Assembly: GCF_002804065.1 (NCBI RefSeq)
Contig: NZ_CP024955.1
Location: forward strand, 2,914,001 to 2,978,000
Reading direction: 5' to 3'
Source: Kyrpidia spormannii
GTDB lineage: Bacteria; Bacillota; Bacilli; Kyrpidiales; Kyrpidiaceae
DNA length: 64,000 nucleotides
Shown here: positions 27,431-37,317 of the stretch, in pieces
Position numbering within the stretch: position 1 is the stretch's first letter
Layout of the letters: each line of letters starts with the position of its first letter
The notes under the pieces: model-generated
What the model was told of the DNA's origin: nothing
The model's database searches: none
Seen by the model: only the letters and a program-made list of their open reading frames with translations
Made by a program: the position numbers and the translations under genes

Positions 27431-29209
27431 TTATTGTGCCGCACCTCTTAATTGGTTTGTTGCGTCTTCGTCAATTTCGCCAGATTCGCTAATAACGACA
27501 CCATATGCTCGAAGGGCTGTATCTTTGGAAACATATCCATCCAATACGTCGGACAACACTTGTTGCGGCGAGCGCTTTTTCGGATCGCCGTATCCCCCTC
27601 CGCACGGACCGGTCATCGTTAACTTATCGCCGGCCTTCGCACGTCGATTTGGAATCTTGGAAGGGAGATTTTCTTCACGCCCCTCCGCAGTGGTCAGCAA
27701 CAATTGCCCGACACGTCCGTCTATACCGCCCATAAACCCCCATGGTGCATATTTGTGCCCGTCACCTTCCACAGAAAAACTACCATCGGCAAGGAACTGA
27801 ACTTCCCGGACGGACCCGATACCTCCTCGCCATTGTCCAGGTGCGCTGACGTCGTCCTGCAGTTCATACCGTGTAATCCGAAGCGGGTAGTGCGACTCGA
27901 TATCTTCGATGGGATTGTTGCGGGTGTTGGCATATAAGGTGTCGACCGCATCCATCCCATCCATGCCAAACCGCCCTCCATAACTCCCTTCCATGATATC
28001 CATATAAACCCAATAGTTTCCGTTCGTTAATCCGCTGTACGCGATCACTTTCAGGTTGCCCACCCCGGCACTGATCTGCCGAGGAACAACTTGTCCCAAC
28101 GCTTTCATAAGCGTATCGGCCACAATATTACCCGAGCAAAACCTTGCAATTGTCGGAGCCGGGAATGTCGGATTGCACAACGTACCTTCCGGAGCCACGA
28201 TTTTTATGGCCCGGGTCAAACCGGAGTTTTGCGGGATGTTGCCATATATCGTTGAATCCAGCAAGATTGAACGAAGAGTTAAATAGACCGCCACATCAAC
28301 CGTACCTTCAAACGGCATATTCACCGGCCTGTCGTCAACCTGACGAGAGGTCCCGGTAAAGTCCACAGTAATCTCGCTTCCCTCAATGGTCACCGTAACA
28401 GCGATCTTCAGATCTCTTCGTTCTGGGTCAGGACTGTCAAGATAACCATCAAGAAAACCTTCGGCATAGTAAACACCGTCGGGCAGGTTGCGGATGGCAT
28501 TGCGCAACATCGTATCGGAATAATTCATCAAGTCTTCACTTGCCGCGAGAACTTTTTCAAGGCCAAATTTAGCAATAAGCTCCAAATACCGGTCCGCCCC
28601 AATCCGGGCGGCCGCAATTTGCGCTTCCATGTCCCCGGTAACCATATGCGAGGCACGAATGTTGTCTCTTAACATGTGCCATACTTGCTCATTTTTCTTA
28701 CCCTGTTCATACACTTTAATGGCCTTAAACTGAAGCCCTTCGGCATACGCGTCCACCGCATCGACAATTCCACAGCTGCCGGGTGTTAAGGCACCGATAT
28801 CCAAATGATGGGCGGTGGTGACGGAAAATCCGATCAACTCATCTTTATAGAATATAGGGATGCAAAATCCGACATCCGGGCCGTGCGAAGCTCCATGGTA
28901 CGGCGAATTATGCATGATCACGTCACCGGGACGGAACGTGTCGCCTCGTTCTTCCAAAATTCTGCGGATGCCGCGAACATACCCGGGAATCGGGCCCGAT
29001 TGCAGCGGAGTACTGTGGCTTGACTCACAGAGCTGTTGACCGTCGGCATCAAGGAGAGCACATCCGAAATCTTCGGATTCACGTATAATACTTGAATAAG
29101 ACATCCGGGCCAATTTGTGCCCCATCTCCACGGCGATATTCTCCAATGCTCCGCGAATAACCTGCGCCGTAATCGGATCAATCGCAGCGGATTTTGTTTG
29201 AACTCCCAT
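27431..29209 (-). CDS. hyuB: Hydantoinase/oxoprolinase B-type subunit
   Basis: This 592-residue protein is the B subunit of the hydantoinase/5-oxoprolinase/acetone-carboxylase-like family. The N-terminus reads DPITAQVIRGALENIAVEMG, followed by SIIRESEDFGCALLDADGQ and GDVIMHNSPYHGASHGPDVG. The C-terminus carries GGGYGDPKKRSP. With HyuA it performs ATP-dependent opening of a cyclic amide such as a hydantoin or 5-oxoproline. Its ATG overlaps the hyuA stop as TAATG, so translation is coupled. Its length is normal for the family. Confidence 0.92.
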   Translation of the reverse strand: MGVQTKSAAIDPITAQVIRGALENIAVEMGHKLARMSYSSIIRESEDFGCALLDADGQQLCESSHSTPLQSGPIPGYVRGIRRILEERGDTFRPGDVIMHNSPYHGASHGPDVGFCIPIFYKDELIGFSVTTAHHLDIGALTPGSCGIVDAVDAYAEGLQFKAIKVYEQGKKNEQVWHMLRDNIRASHMVTGDMEAQIAAARIGADRYLELIAKFGLEKVLAASEDLMNYSDTMLRNAIRNLPDGVYYAEGFLDGYLDSPDPERRDLKIAVTVTIEGSEITVDFTGTSRQVDDRPVNMPFEGTVDVAVYLTLRSILLDSTIYGNIPQNSGLTRAIKIVAPEGTLCNPTFPAPTIARFCSGNIVADTLMKALGQVVPRQISAGVGNLKVIAYSGLTNGNYWVYMDIMEGSYGGRFGMDGMDAVDTLYANTRNNPIEDIESHYPLRITRYELQDDVSAPGQWRGGIGSVREVQFLADGSFSVEGDGHKYAPWGFMGGIDGRVGQLLLTTAEGREENLPSKIPNRRAKAGDKLTMTGPCGGGYGDPKKRSPQQVLSDVLDGYVSKDTALRAYGVVISESGEIDEDATNQLRGAAQ

Positions 29210-31284
29210 TAGAATCCCCCCACCTGAATGATCATGTTCCCGGAATCATCCACAAATGCCGCACAGTCCGGCGGAATGACGGTGGTTGTATCCTTCTGTA
29301 ATACAATTGCCGGCCCCGGGAACTTCGTGTTAACAGGTATTTTCTCTCGATTATAAAATGCGGTTTCGTAGGTCCTGAGCTCGCCGCCCACGCGGAAAAC
29401 TGTGCGATTGGTCTTCACAAGAGCGTCGCTCAATGAACCGCCCTCCCCGGCCGCGGGCTTTTGAACCTTCGGCATAAATCCAATACCCGTAAGACGAATG
29501 TTCACAATCTCAATAGGACTATCTGCAAAAAAATGACCGTATTCGCTTTCGTGAACGCGATGGAACTGTTGCAAAGCCGCCGTCAAGGCCTCCTCGGTGA
29601 TATGTCCGTCCGGCAGTGGAATCCGCAACTCATAACCCTGACCAATGTAACGACAGTCGGCCGACCTTTGAATCTTCATGTTCTCTTCAGCAATTCCATC
29701 ATCCCGGAGCTGTTGTTGAACTTGGTTTTCCAATAACTGGATATCCCGGTTCAATCGTTCACAGTCAAGATGTGTACTCAACATAAATTCCGTTTTGATC
29801 ACATCGTACTTTAAGTCGGTCGTCAATAAACCGATGGCCGAAGTGATCCCCGGATGAAGGGGTACGACGACTTCGGGGATGTTCAGGATTTTCGCCACCT
29901 CCACCGCATGAAGAGGGCCTGCGCCGCCGAAGGCCACGAGAGAGAATTCACGCGGATCATAGCCTCTCTGCACGGTTTTGGCACGGATCGCGTTCGCCAT
30001 GTTATTGTTGAGAATTGTAATTATACCTTCCGCCGTTTCAATCAGGGACAAGTTCAGTTGCGCCGCAAGTTCCCCAACCACCTTGTGAGCCGCGTTGGGA
30101 AAAATGCGCATTTCTCCGCCCAGAAAGTTATCTTCATCCAATCGACCCAGGACGACGTTCGCGTCTGTGACTGTTGGTTTTATTCCCCCATGCCCATAAC
30201 ACGCCGGGCCCGGGTTCGAACCGGCACTGCGCGGCCCAACCTTAAACGCGCCGCCTTCGTCGACATATGCAATACTTCCACCTCCGGCGCCTATGGTGTG
30301 TATGTCGATCATGGGAACCATCACCGGATACCCCGCAATCCAAGTATCTCGAGCCGTGGATTCCGAATACCCTTGTTCAGTAATGATTCCGATATCCGCA
30401 CTGGTTCCGCCGACGTCAAAAGTGATGAGTTTTTTGCGACCGGACAAGTTGCCGAACCAGGAACCGCCCAGGACCCCGGCCGCGGGACCGGACAGCAAAG
30501 TATTGACGGGCTTTTCGGAAACGGACTCCGGTGTGGAAACCCCGCCGTTCGAGCACATAATGCGTAGTTCACCGGAGATTCCCGCCTGCTTTAACCGTTC
30601 CTTGAGATTACTCACATACCGCTTCACCTTTGGACCCACAAAACCGTTTATGGCCGCCGTCGTAAAACGTTCAAACTCCCGGAACTGAGGAGATACATCC
30701 GAGGAAATTGTGACAAATGCTTCCGGATATTTTTCCCGGATAATCTCTCGGGCTCGCTGTTCATGTTCGGGATTCAGGTATGAGAACAGAAATGTAACAA
30801 CGATCGAGTCAACCCCGTCGTCCTTTAATTCCCGTGCAGCCCTGCGCACCTCCTCTTCGTTGAGCGGCACCAAAACCTCACCGTGCGGTGGCACAAGACG
30901 CTCGGTTACAACTTTGCGGTACCGGCGCTGCACCAATGGGCGATTTTGCCATGGAATTTCTTGCATAATCGAATAGTTTTGCGGGCGCTGATGGCGGCCG
31001 ATATGAATGATGTCCCGATATCCTTTTGTGGTGATCATCCCTGTCCTTGCACCGTCGTGCTCAAGGATTGCGTTGGTGGCAATCGTGGTGCCGTGAAACA
31101 CATGGTCAATCTCCGATTTATTGATACCGTTTCTTTCGCATATCTCCTCAATGCCTTGAACAACGGCAACAGAAGGGTCCTCCAGGCTGGTGGGAAGCTT
31201 GTGAATGACGGTTTTGCCCGTGGTGGTATCGCAGACGACGATGTCAGTAAAGGTACCTCCTACGTCCACTCCCACAAGTTTCAT
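29209..31284 (-). CDS. hyuA: Hydantoinase/oxoprolinase A-type subunit (ATP-binding)
   Basis: This 691-residue A subunit has an actin-like ATPase core. It starts with [17 protein letters not shown], followed by [12 protein letters not shown], the [10 protein letters not shown] and [15 protein letters not shown] phosphate-binding segments, and [15 protein letters not shown]. It phosphorylates the cyclic substrate with ATP so that HyuB can open the ring; this is the established mechanism for related oxoprolinases. CGAAAGGAGTAC precedes the ATG. It lies about 100 bases after the NCS1 permease gene on the same strand and in the same sigma-54-driven operon. Substrate specificity cannot be told from sequence. 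Confidence 0.93.
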   Translation of the reverse strand: MKLVGVDVGGTFTDIVVCDTTTGKTVIHKLPTSLEDPSVAVVQGIEEICERNGINKSEIDHVFHGTTIATNAILEHDGARTGMITTKGYRDIIHIGRHQRPQNYSIMQEIPWQNRPLVQRRYRKVVTERLVPPHGEVLVPLNEEEVRRAARELKDDGVDSIVVTFLFSYLNPEHEQRAREIIREKYPEAFVTISSDVSPQFREFERFTTAAINGFVGPKVKRYVSNLKERLKQAGISGELRIMCSNGGVSTPESVSEKPVNTLLSGPAAGVLGGSWFGNLSGRKKLITFDVGGTSADIGIITEQGYSESTARDTWIAGYPVMVPMIDIHTIGAGGGSIAYVDEGGAFKVGPRSAGSNPGPACYGHGGIKPTVTDANVVLGRLDEDNFLGGEMRIFPNAAHKVVGELAAQLNLSLIETAEGIITILNNNMANAIRAKTVQRGYDPREFSLVAFGGAGPLHAVEVAKILNIPEVVVPLHPGITSAIGLLTTDLKYDVIKTEFMLSTHLDCERLNRDIQLLENQVQQQLRDDGIAEENMKIQRSADCRYIGQGYELRIPLPDGHITEEALTAALQQFHRVHESEYGHFFADSPIEIVNIRLTGIGFMPKVQKPAAGEGGSLSDALVKTNRTVFRVGGELRTYETAFYNREKIPVNTKFPGPAIVLQKDTTTVIPPDCAAFVDDSGNMIIQVGGF

Positions 31285-31386
31285 AGCTGTACTCCTTTCG
31301 TCAGGGCTTCGACCAGTGCATCATGCAAACATTGTGCCATACTTCCTCTTGGCGAGCTCGGGCCCGGCCTTTCTCCGGCCATGTGT

Positions 31387-32739
31387 TCATTCAAAAACGG
31401 CGGCTTTTTCGTCGACTCGATGGGCGGCCAATTCGCGTTTATAGTAAGGTATAATGCGATACCCAATTGAGTAGATCACCATACTTACGGGAAGTCCAAC
31501 GATCCATGAAATGGGCAGGAATATCACTCCGCATATTCCGCCCACAATAAGGGAAGCAAACCCTAAAATATGGAACTTAACAGGACTGTTGTACAAGCGG
31601 TCGAGGTCAAAATGACGTTTCCGAACCAAGTAAAAATCTGCGATAAGAATCCCGAGAAGAGGGCCAAGAAATGCAGAATAGAAGGTGATGAACGTATTGA
31701 ATGCCGAACTTGTCAATAACAGCCATGGGAATGTGATGATACCGAGAATCCCCACAACGATTACTGATAAGCCCCACTTGATATTGAATATTTCCATCAA
31801 GACAAGGGCGGGAGGCGCAATGTTTAAAGATAAGTTACTCGTAAATTGGGCGGCGACGATGAAGATCATTAACGCGACCGCGACAGCCGTATTTGGGACG
31901 AGTGTTACCAACGCCCGAATCGGATCCCAAATGCCGGTTGCGGCAGCCGAGAGAATGCCGATCGCGACCATAATGATGAACATCGGGACAATCCCGACGA
32001 AATGACCGACCCAATTTTGCACAGGTTCCTTGCGAAGATAGCGCGCCAGATCTCCATTGTTAATCGCCCCGGTTATAAGAATCCCCACCGAGGCTGTGAT
32101 CGCGGTCCAAAAGGGCATTCCCCAACTGCCCGACGCTTCCCAACTTGAGATCAAATGGACCTTTCCGGTCGAAAAAATCTGAATAACGATGTAAACCAAG
32201 AATGCCAGTATGACAAAAGACAAGGCTGAGTCAAACCATTTGATCGATTTTATTCCATAATAGGCAATCGCGGTTTGTAGAATCTGGAAAATGATAAAAT
32301 ACAGCCACACGTTGCCCCATCCCAAAACTGTGGTACTGACGTAATTCATAGCATCTGCACCAATCCACGATCCGATTCCATACCAAAACACGGCGGGCAA
32401 CACCCGTACGAGAACGGCAATTCGCGCCCCATAGTACCCGAATGCCGAACGACACTGCACGACGAAAGGAATGCCGTATTTTATTCCCGGATGAGAATTG
32501 ATGACAAACATGAACCCAATGATAATGGAAGACACCAGGGTAACCGTCAATGCCTGCAGAATGTTCAGTTTTCCACTTGGCGGCATGAACGACTGCCCGA
32601 TAATAAAGAGCTGAATGACCACCATCGATGAAATCCAAAACGGGATATAGCTTTTAAGACTGAAAATTCTCCCACCCTCATCCACGGGGGCCAGGGAGTC
32701 TCTTTTTGAATGCTGGGTCAGTTCTGTGGATTCGGCCAT
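31387..32739 (-). CDS. NCS1-family cytosine/hydantoin permease
   Basis: This 450-residue membrane protein has about twelve helices and belongs to the nucleobase-cation symporter-1 group. It has the conserved GIKYGIPFVVQCRSAFGYYGA, followed by WYGIGSWIGADAMN. It probably imports the substrate of the downstream hyuABC enzymes with sodium or protons; hydantoins, allantoin or cytosine-like compounds are the known cargo of relatives. AAAGGGTGACC precedes the ATG. It is the first gene after the sigma-54 promoter at 32857-32872. Confidence 0.9.
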   Translation of the reverse strand: MAESTELTQHSKRDSLAPVDEGGRIFSLKSYIPFWISSMVVIQLFIIGQSFMPPSGKLNILQALTVTLVSSIIIGFMFVINSHPGIKYGIPFVVQCRSAFGYYGARIAVLVRVLPAVFWYGIGSWIGADAMNYVSTTVLGWGNVWLYFIIFQILQTAIAYYGIKSIKWFDSALSFVILAFLVYIVIQIFSTGKVHLISSWEASGSWGMPFWTAITASVGILITGAINNGDLARYLRKEPVQNWVGHFVGIVPMFIIMVAIGILSAAATGIWDPIRALVTLVPNTAVAVALMIFIVAAQFTSNLSLNIAPPALVLMEIFNIKWGLSVIVVGILGIITFPWLLLTSSAFNTFITFYSAFLGPLLGILIADFYLVRKRHFDLDRLYNSPVKFHILGFASLIVGGICGVIFLPISWIVGLPVSMVIYSIGYRIIPYYKRELAAHRVDEKAAVFE

Positions 32740-32856
32740 TCAAGGTCACCCTTTCAAATTGATTTAAGCCTGATATTGTTCGTCACCGTGTGCGCCAAAA
32801 TGCCGTCCAGTACTCGTTTTTCTTGGCCTCCTCACCTCCAACATCAACACGCCTTC

Positions 32857-32872
32857 TGCAATTGCCGTGCCA
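32857..32872 (-). promoter_or_regulatory. Sigma-54 (-24/-12) promoter of the permease-hyuABC operon
   Basis: On the minus strand the sequence is TGGCAC-GGCAA-TTGCA, a full match to the -24/-12 consensus with the GG and GC dinucleotides at the right spacing. It lies about 118 bases before the permease ATG. The divergent gene encodes a sigma-54 activator. Candidate upstream elements to its right include AATTGC...GCAATT around 32894-32923 and CAACT-TG-AGTTG at 33088-33099. This accounts for most of the 32740-33159 intergenic region. Confidence 0.8.
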
Positions 32873-33159
32873 AGTGCACGGGTATTCCGACGAATTGCCT
32901 CCAACACATATGCTGTGCAATTACTCACGAAAGTCGCTGGTAGGAGACTTCAAACTGTGGTCGGGTTGGAGAGAAATCTCGCGTCGCGGAGACAATCGGC
33001 CCGACTCCGGTAAGCCGGACCGACATGCTCGCATCTGTGGCGTGTGATAGCGGAGGAATACCAAATTTTTGTCAACGCATCTGGAATCAACTTGAGTTGC
33101 AATACTGCAAAGATATGTCGTAAGATAATTCTACCCCATGCCGGTTTTAAGGGCAATTG

Positions 33160-34953
33160 ATGCAGCGAAGGACCAGAACGAGGGTGTATTTGCAGATCTG
33201 CAATGAACTTGGAGTATTACAACGAGGGGAGCGCGCCACCGTGCAATTCGCAGATTTGTTTTCCAGATTGCCGATTGGTCTTGTGGTTGTTGACTTAAAC
33301 GGCAATGTGCATTACGTCAATGAGAAGAGTATACAGCTCTTTGCCGGCCTTGCGAGTCAAAAATCCAACAAGAAACCTATACAGGAGATCATGACATCCA
33401 CGATTATTAAGTCGATCAAGACCGAAAAGCCGAATGTGTGTATGACCACGACCGATAACGGACATTCTGTTTATTTGTTGGAAATTCCATTTGAAGCCGA
33501 TCATTTAACGAAACTCGGTCTTATCATCATGCTGGATGCAGAACAAGTCGAATACCTTATTTCCCATTCCAAGATATATCTGGATCTATCGCAAGACTTG
33601 GATACCATCATGAATCTTGTTGGGGACCTGGTCACAATCACCGACGGAAACGGAATCGTACTCCGGGTCAATGCGGCGTGCGAAAAAGTCATGGGCGTAA
33701 AAGAATCCGACTTTGTGGGTAGGCCGGCGACAATCCTTGAAGAACAAGGGATCATCGACCACTCCTCAACCGTGAATGTTTTGAGATCCGGCGTGCGAGG
33801 CATCATGACCCAGACAACCAGATCCGGTCGAAGATTGCTCGTTTCGTCCTTCCCCCTCTACAATGATCTGGGCGACTTAGTGAAGGTAGTCAACATTTCA
33901 AGAGACATTACAGAACGTGAAGAACTTCTGGATCAGATAGAGGAATTGAGAAATACGATCAGGCATTATCAGATGGAAATAGACCGGCTTAATCGGGCGA
34001 ATGCAGATACACCGATCATGAAATCCCAAATTATGCAAGATATAATGGATCTGATATTTAGAATTGCGGACGTCGATTCAACGGTCTTAATCTTGGGTGA
34101 AACCGGGGTTGGAAAAGAAGTGATTGCGCGGACCATACACAATCTGAGTTCACGGAAAGATAAACCATTTGTAGCTATCAATTGTGGATCAATTCCGGAA
34201 AGCTTGATCGAGTCCGAGCTATTCGGTTACGAGCGAGGGGCGTTTACCGGCGGCAACCGGGAGGGGAAGCTCGGACTGATTGCAGCGGCAAACAACGGGA
34301 CTCTGTTCCTCGACGAAATCGGAGAACTTCCGCTTCATATGCAGGCCAAGTTGCTCAGGGTTTTGCAAGAAAAACAACTGAGGCCCATCGGGGCCGTGAA
34401 GGAGATTAAAATCAATGTCCGCTTCATTGCGGCCACAAACAGAAATCTTGAAGAAATGGTTAAACAAGGATTGTTCAGGGAAGACCTGTTCTACAGGTTG
34501 AACGTCATATCGATTGTGGTCCCGAGTTTGAAAGAACGTCCGGAAGATATCCCTTATTTGATGGAGTATTTCTTATCCGTTTATAACCAGAAATATGGGC
34601 GCAAGGTGCAATTCCATCCGGATGTTATGCCCTATTTCTTAACCTACCCATGGCCCGGGAATATTCGAGAGCTCCAAAACATTGTGGAGCGGTTGGTGGT
34701 GACCTGTTCGGAACCCTTGATTCGACCGGAACGATTGCCGGACAAGTTGAGACACTACGATGGGCCGGAGGAAGGCGCGGCAAACAAATCCTTAAAAGAA
34801 TTGGTTGAGGAGTTTGAGAGGAATATCATCCACAATGCAATGCAAAGGTATAAAACCATGAAGGAAGTCAGTGAACACTTGAAAGTCGACGTGTCCACGA
34901 TCAGCCGGAAAGCAAGAAAGTACGGCATAAGACATGGCTCCAGCAATTTGTGA
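33160..34953 (+). CDS. Sigma-54-dependent activator with PAS domains
   Basis: This regulator of about 597 residues has an N-terminal PAS-like sensor (LFSRLPIGLVVVDLNGNVHY), a second PAS domain (LVTITDGNGIVLRVNAACEKVMG), a short coiled linker, the central AAA+ domain and a C-terminal Fis-type helix-turn-helix (MKEVSEHLKVDVSTISRKARKY). Walker A is GETGVGKE, Walker B is GTLFLDEIGELP, and the sigma-54 contact loop reads GAFTGG rather than GAFTGA. The start may be TTG 33157 or ATG 33160. Being divergent from the sigma-54 promoter at 32857, it very probably controls the permease-hyuABC operon in response to a small molecule or redox signal. Confidence 0.92.
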   Translation: MQRRTRTRVYLQICNELGVLQRGERATVQFADLFSRLPIGLVVVDLNGNVHYVNEKSIQLFAGLASQKSNKKPIQEIMTSTIIKSIKTEKPNVCMTTTDNGHSVYLLEIPFEADHLTKLGLIIMLDAEQVEYLISHSKIYLDLSQDLDTIMNLVGDLVTITDGNGIVLRVNAACEKVMGVKESDFVGRPATILEEQGIIDHSSTVNVLRSGVRGIMTQTTRSGRRLLVSSFPLYNDLGDLVKVVNISRDITEREELLDQIEELRNTIRHYQMEIDRLNRANADTPIMKSQIMQDIMDLIFRIADVDSTVLILGETGVGKEVIARTIHNLSSRKDKPFVAINCGSIPESLIESELFGYERGAFTGGNREGKLGLIAAANNGTLFLDEIGELPLHMQAKLLRVLQEKQLRPIGAVKEIKINVRFIAATNRNLEEMVKQGLFREDLFYRLNVISIVVPSLKERPEDIPYLMEYFLSVYNQKYGRKVQFHPDVMPYFLTYPWPGNIRELQNIVERLVVTCSEPLIRPERLPDKLRHYDGPEEGAANKSLKELVEEFERNIIHNAMQRYKTMKEVSEHLKVDVSTISRKARKYGIRHGSSNL

Positions 34954-35098
34954 AACCGACGATGCCCCGTTCGAACGCAAGAAAAGCGGGTGAGAGCGTC
35001 GACAACCACCACCGGTTCGTGCTCTCCTTCGCGCATCCGCCTCATATAAAACCGCTTCGACTCCGGAAGCCGAATCGGCCGGCGGGCAATATCCCTGT

Positions 35099-36238
35099 TC
35101 ACCCTCCGTCCCTTGGGCGAACCGGCTTGACGCCGCCCTTGCGTCCCAAACCGTAGCCGATACGGTACACATCCGGAATATTGACCCGCCCGTCGCTCAT
35201 CCGGTAAAAGATGGCATCCGAAAGGTGGTTGGGGATCCAGGTGTACGGGTAACCGCGCCGATGATCCCGTCCCATCCAGGGACCTGTAATCGCATGAAAG
35301 ACCTCCCGCTGCAGGGTCTCCTCGTGAATTACCTGGGGAACCACCCGCCAAATCGTTCGCTTTCCGATGTCCACTCCCTCCCACCGCAACCCCAATGCGG
35401 CGGACGCTTCCCGAAACTGTCCCGCCTCATCCACCGCGGCATTGCCAAGATATTGCCAGAATAGCCCATAAAGATCGTGTGGAGGCCAGGAAAGCACGAT
35501 TTTTGAAGACAGCACTTTTGATCCGTCTGCAAAATTGGCCACCCGACTCTCATCCAATTGGTCCGACCGAAGGAACGCCTTCACCCGCAGGCGCCGATAC
35601 GGCCGAAACTCCAAAGCCGTCTCCAGCAAGCCCCGAATTAAGATGTACATATTTTTCCAATTGTCTGCTGCCCGGTCCAGGGCATCAAACAAAACGATAA
35701 ACCACGTGCTTTTTTCATCATATTCTTTGTCCCGGGCCTCGAGGAGCCGCCCCACCTGTTCGGGATTGTCCCGAACCCATGTGTAGCGTTCCTGCCAAAG
35801 ATTCATGCGCCGCAACGGGTCTCCGGTCCCGGACAATTTGTGTACGATCACCGTTTTCCAGATCAGTCGCGGATCCGAGCCTTGAAGAAGGAGTTGTTTC
35901 AGCATATCGCGATCGGGGTATTCGTCAGGTTTATGGGTTTCTCCAAATCCCACCGCAACTTCGATCGGATCCTTTAGTTCAGCCACCGGTGAAAGCTTCG
36001 CCACCAACTCCCGAATCGGGGGTTGTTGTAACGCAGCCCACCAAAAGCTTTTGCCGGCCCCCCGCATACCTTCGACAACCATGGTATTCGGACGCAAAGC
36101 TTTAGCATGGGAGGCGGGCAAATATACGTTTCCAGGATCCGGTGCCTCACCATGGAGAGACACATCTTTGGGCAAAGCATGATCCATCAGGAAGCGCAAC
36201 TCACTCGGCGACAAACGAGAAAACCTGCCCGTACTCAT
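35099..36238 (-). CDS. P-loop ATPase of the paired, ParA-associated type
   Basis: This 379-residue protein has Walker A (VEGMRGAGKSFWWAAL), Walker B (WFIVLFDALDRAADNW), and a following conserved stretch (VKAFLRSDQLDESRVANFADG, then LSWPPHDLYGLFWQYLGN). I recognise the overall arrangement as that of ATPases coupled to ParA-like proteins in actinobacterial and other genomes, but I cannot name a function. Its ATG overlaps the stop of the upstream partner (ATGA), so the two are co-translated. There is no membrane segment or obvious effector domain. A role in a defence or stress-signalling NTPase system is possible, but this is speculation from context. Confidence 0.65.
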   Translation of the reverse strand: MSTGRFSRLSPSELRFLMDHALPKDVSLHGEAPDPGNVYLPASHAKALRPNTMVVEGMRGAGKSFWWAALQQPPIRELVAKLSPVAELKDPIEVAVGFGETHKPDEYPDRDMLKQLLLQGSDPRLIWKTVIVHKLSGTGDPLRRMNLWQERYTWVRDNPEQVGRLLEARDKEYDEKSTWFIVLFDALDRAADNWKNMYILIRGLLETALEFRPYRRLRVKAFLRSDQLDESRVANFADGSKVLSSKIVLSWPPHDLYGLFWQYLGNAAVDEAGQFREASAALGLRWEGVDIGKRTIWRVVPQVIHEETLQREVFHAITGPWMGRDHRRGYPYTWIPNHLSDAIFYRMSDGRVNIPDVYRIGYGLGRKGGVKPVRPRDGG

Positions 36239-37218
36239 GGCTTCGCCCCCTCACATTGGGCCATCCAATCGTCAAACCACCGGAGAAACCGTTGGTAAGC
36301 ATAACCCACGACACTTTTGTCGACGTTCTGTAACGACGACACGGCTGCAAGCCCCTCATTCCAATAGATGGGAATGGGCTGGTGCGGAGCATTGTCATCC
36401 ATGAGATCAAACGAAAAAAGGTCCTCACCGGGCGGATCCGTTTCATCCTCCACTTCATCGTACAAGGTGTCCCGGAACAGATCCCAGGCCGCTTCTCGAA
36501 AATGGTCCAAATAATACGGCCGCCTCGGGGGAACCAGAGCCGCCACCAAAGAGAGGCGATTCCTCATCCGCCGGGCCGTCCCATAAGTGTGCCAATGGCG
36601 AAAAAGGACCCGATAGCCCATCCACGTTGCCTCAGTGTCAGCGGCAAATAGAAGCACGTGGGCCCCCAGTTCCGTCACCAAGGCCGCCGCAATGTCGTGC
36701 AGCCCACTCCGACTGTCCAACAAGACCACATCCGGCTGCTCCTGCTTCTCAAGGGTGTCCAAAAAACGTTGCAGCCGCTCCGTCCACCGTTGCGGTCTTT
36801 CTCCCAGGTGCAATGCAGGCCGGTCCAGATAAACCCGTCCCAATTTCGCAATGTACTCCTGAGAGTCAAAAGTGTAGGCCGGAACGACCATGATTTCACC
36901 CAGCATATCCTGGCCCCCAAACCGCCGGCGGAAGTCTCTCGTTTCGATGGCCGGCCTGGTTCGTTCGCGATGCACCGTCTGTTCGGTGGCTTGACGCTCA
37001 TCAAAAGGAGCCAGAAGGATTCGCCATTTCGGGATGCGATCCTGTTCCTCCACCGATCCGCCGGGAAACGCCCATACTCCCGCAAAGGCGCGGAGTTTGG
37101 GGTGTCGGCGCAGGGCGTACACCAGAAAGCCGCTCCCGGCATCCGGGCGAACGGGAAGGACCGTCGCCGCATCGCGGACCGGCGAATGGGATTGTGATTG
37201 TACATTCGTGATGTTCAT
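36235..37218 (-). CDS. Chimeric protein: Nudix-like N-terminus, ParA-like C-terminus
   Basis: This 327-residue protein joins two unlike parts. Residues about 10-60 (RDAATVLPVRPDAG, LVYALRRHPKLRAF, GVWAFPGGSVEEQDR) match the first strands of Nudix hydrolases up to the start of the Nudix box. From about residue 100 it reads like a ParA/MinD-type ATPase without its N-terminus (AKLGRVYLDR, QPDVVLLDSRSGLHDIAAAL, LLFAADTEATWMGYRVLFRHW). The KGG-type Walker A is missing, and so is the REUXEE part of the Nudix box. AAGGAGGTG gives a good start at ATG 37218. It is coupled to the P-loop ATPase downstream. It may be an in-frame deletion fusion that no longer binds nucleotide by itself. Confidence 0.6.
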   Translation of the reverse strand: MNITNVQSQSHSPVRDAATVLPVRPDAGSGFLVYALRRHPKLRAFAGVWAFPGGSVEEQDRIPKWRILLAPFDERQATEQTVHRERTRPAIETRDFRRRFGGQDMLGEIMVVPAYTFDSQEYIAKLGRVYLDRPALHLGERPQRWTERLQRFLDTLEKQEQPDVVLLDSRSGLHDIAAALVTELGAHVLLFAADTEATWMGYRVLFRHWHTYGTARRMRNRLSLVAALVPPRRPYYLDHFREAAWDLFRDTLYDEVEDETDPPGEDLFSFDLMDDNAPHQPIPIYWNEGLAAVSSLQNVDKSVVGYAYQRFLRWFDDWMAQCEGAKP

Positions 37219-37317
37219 CAGGCATACACCTCCTTGTCCCATGAGAATCGGAGAATTGGATTTATAAGATATTTCTCATCGGGTTAATGAAAAAAATCCG
37301 ACAGCCCCAAGAAACCG

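Noticed and set aside
30205-30235. GGTTCGAA-type motif resembling a tRNA T-loop
   Set aside because: It lies inside hyuA coding sequence and no cloverleaf can be built around it.
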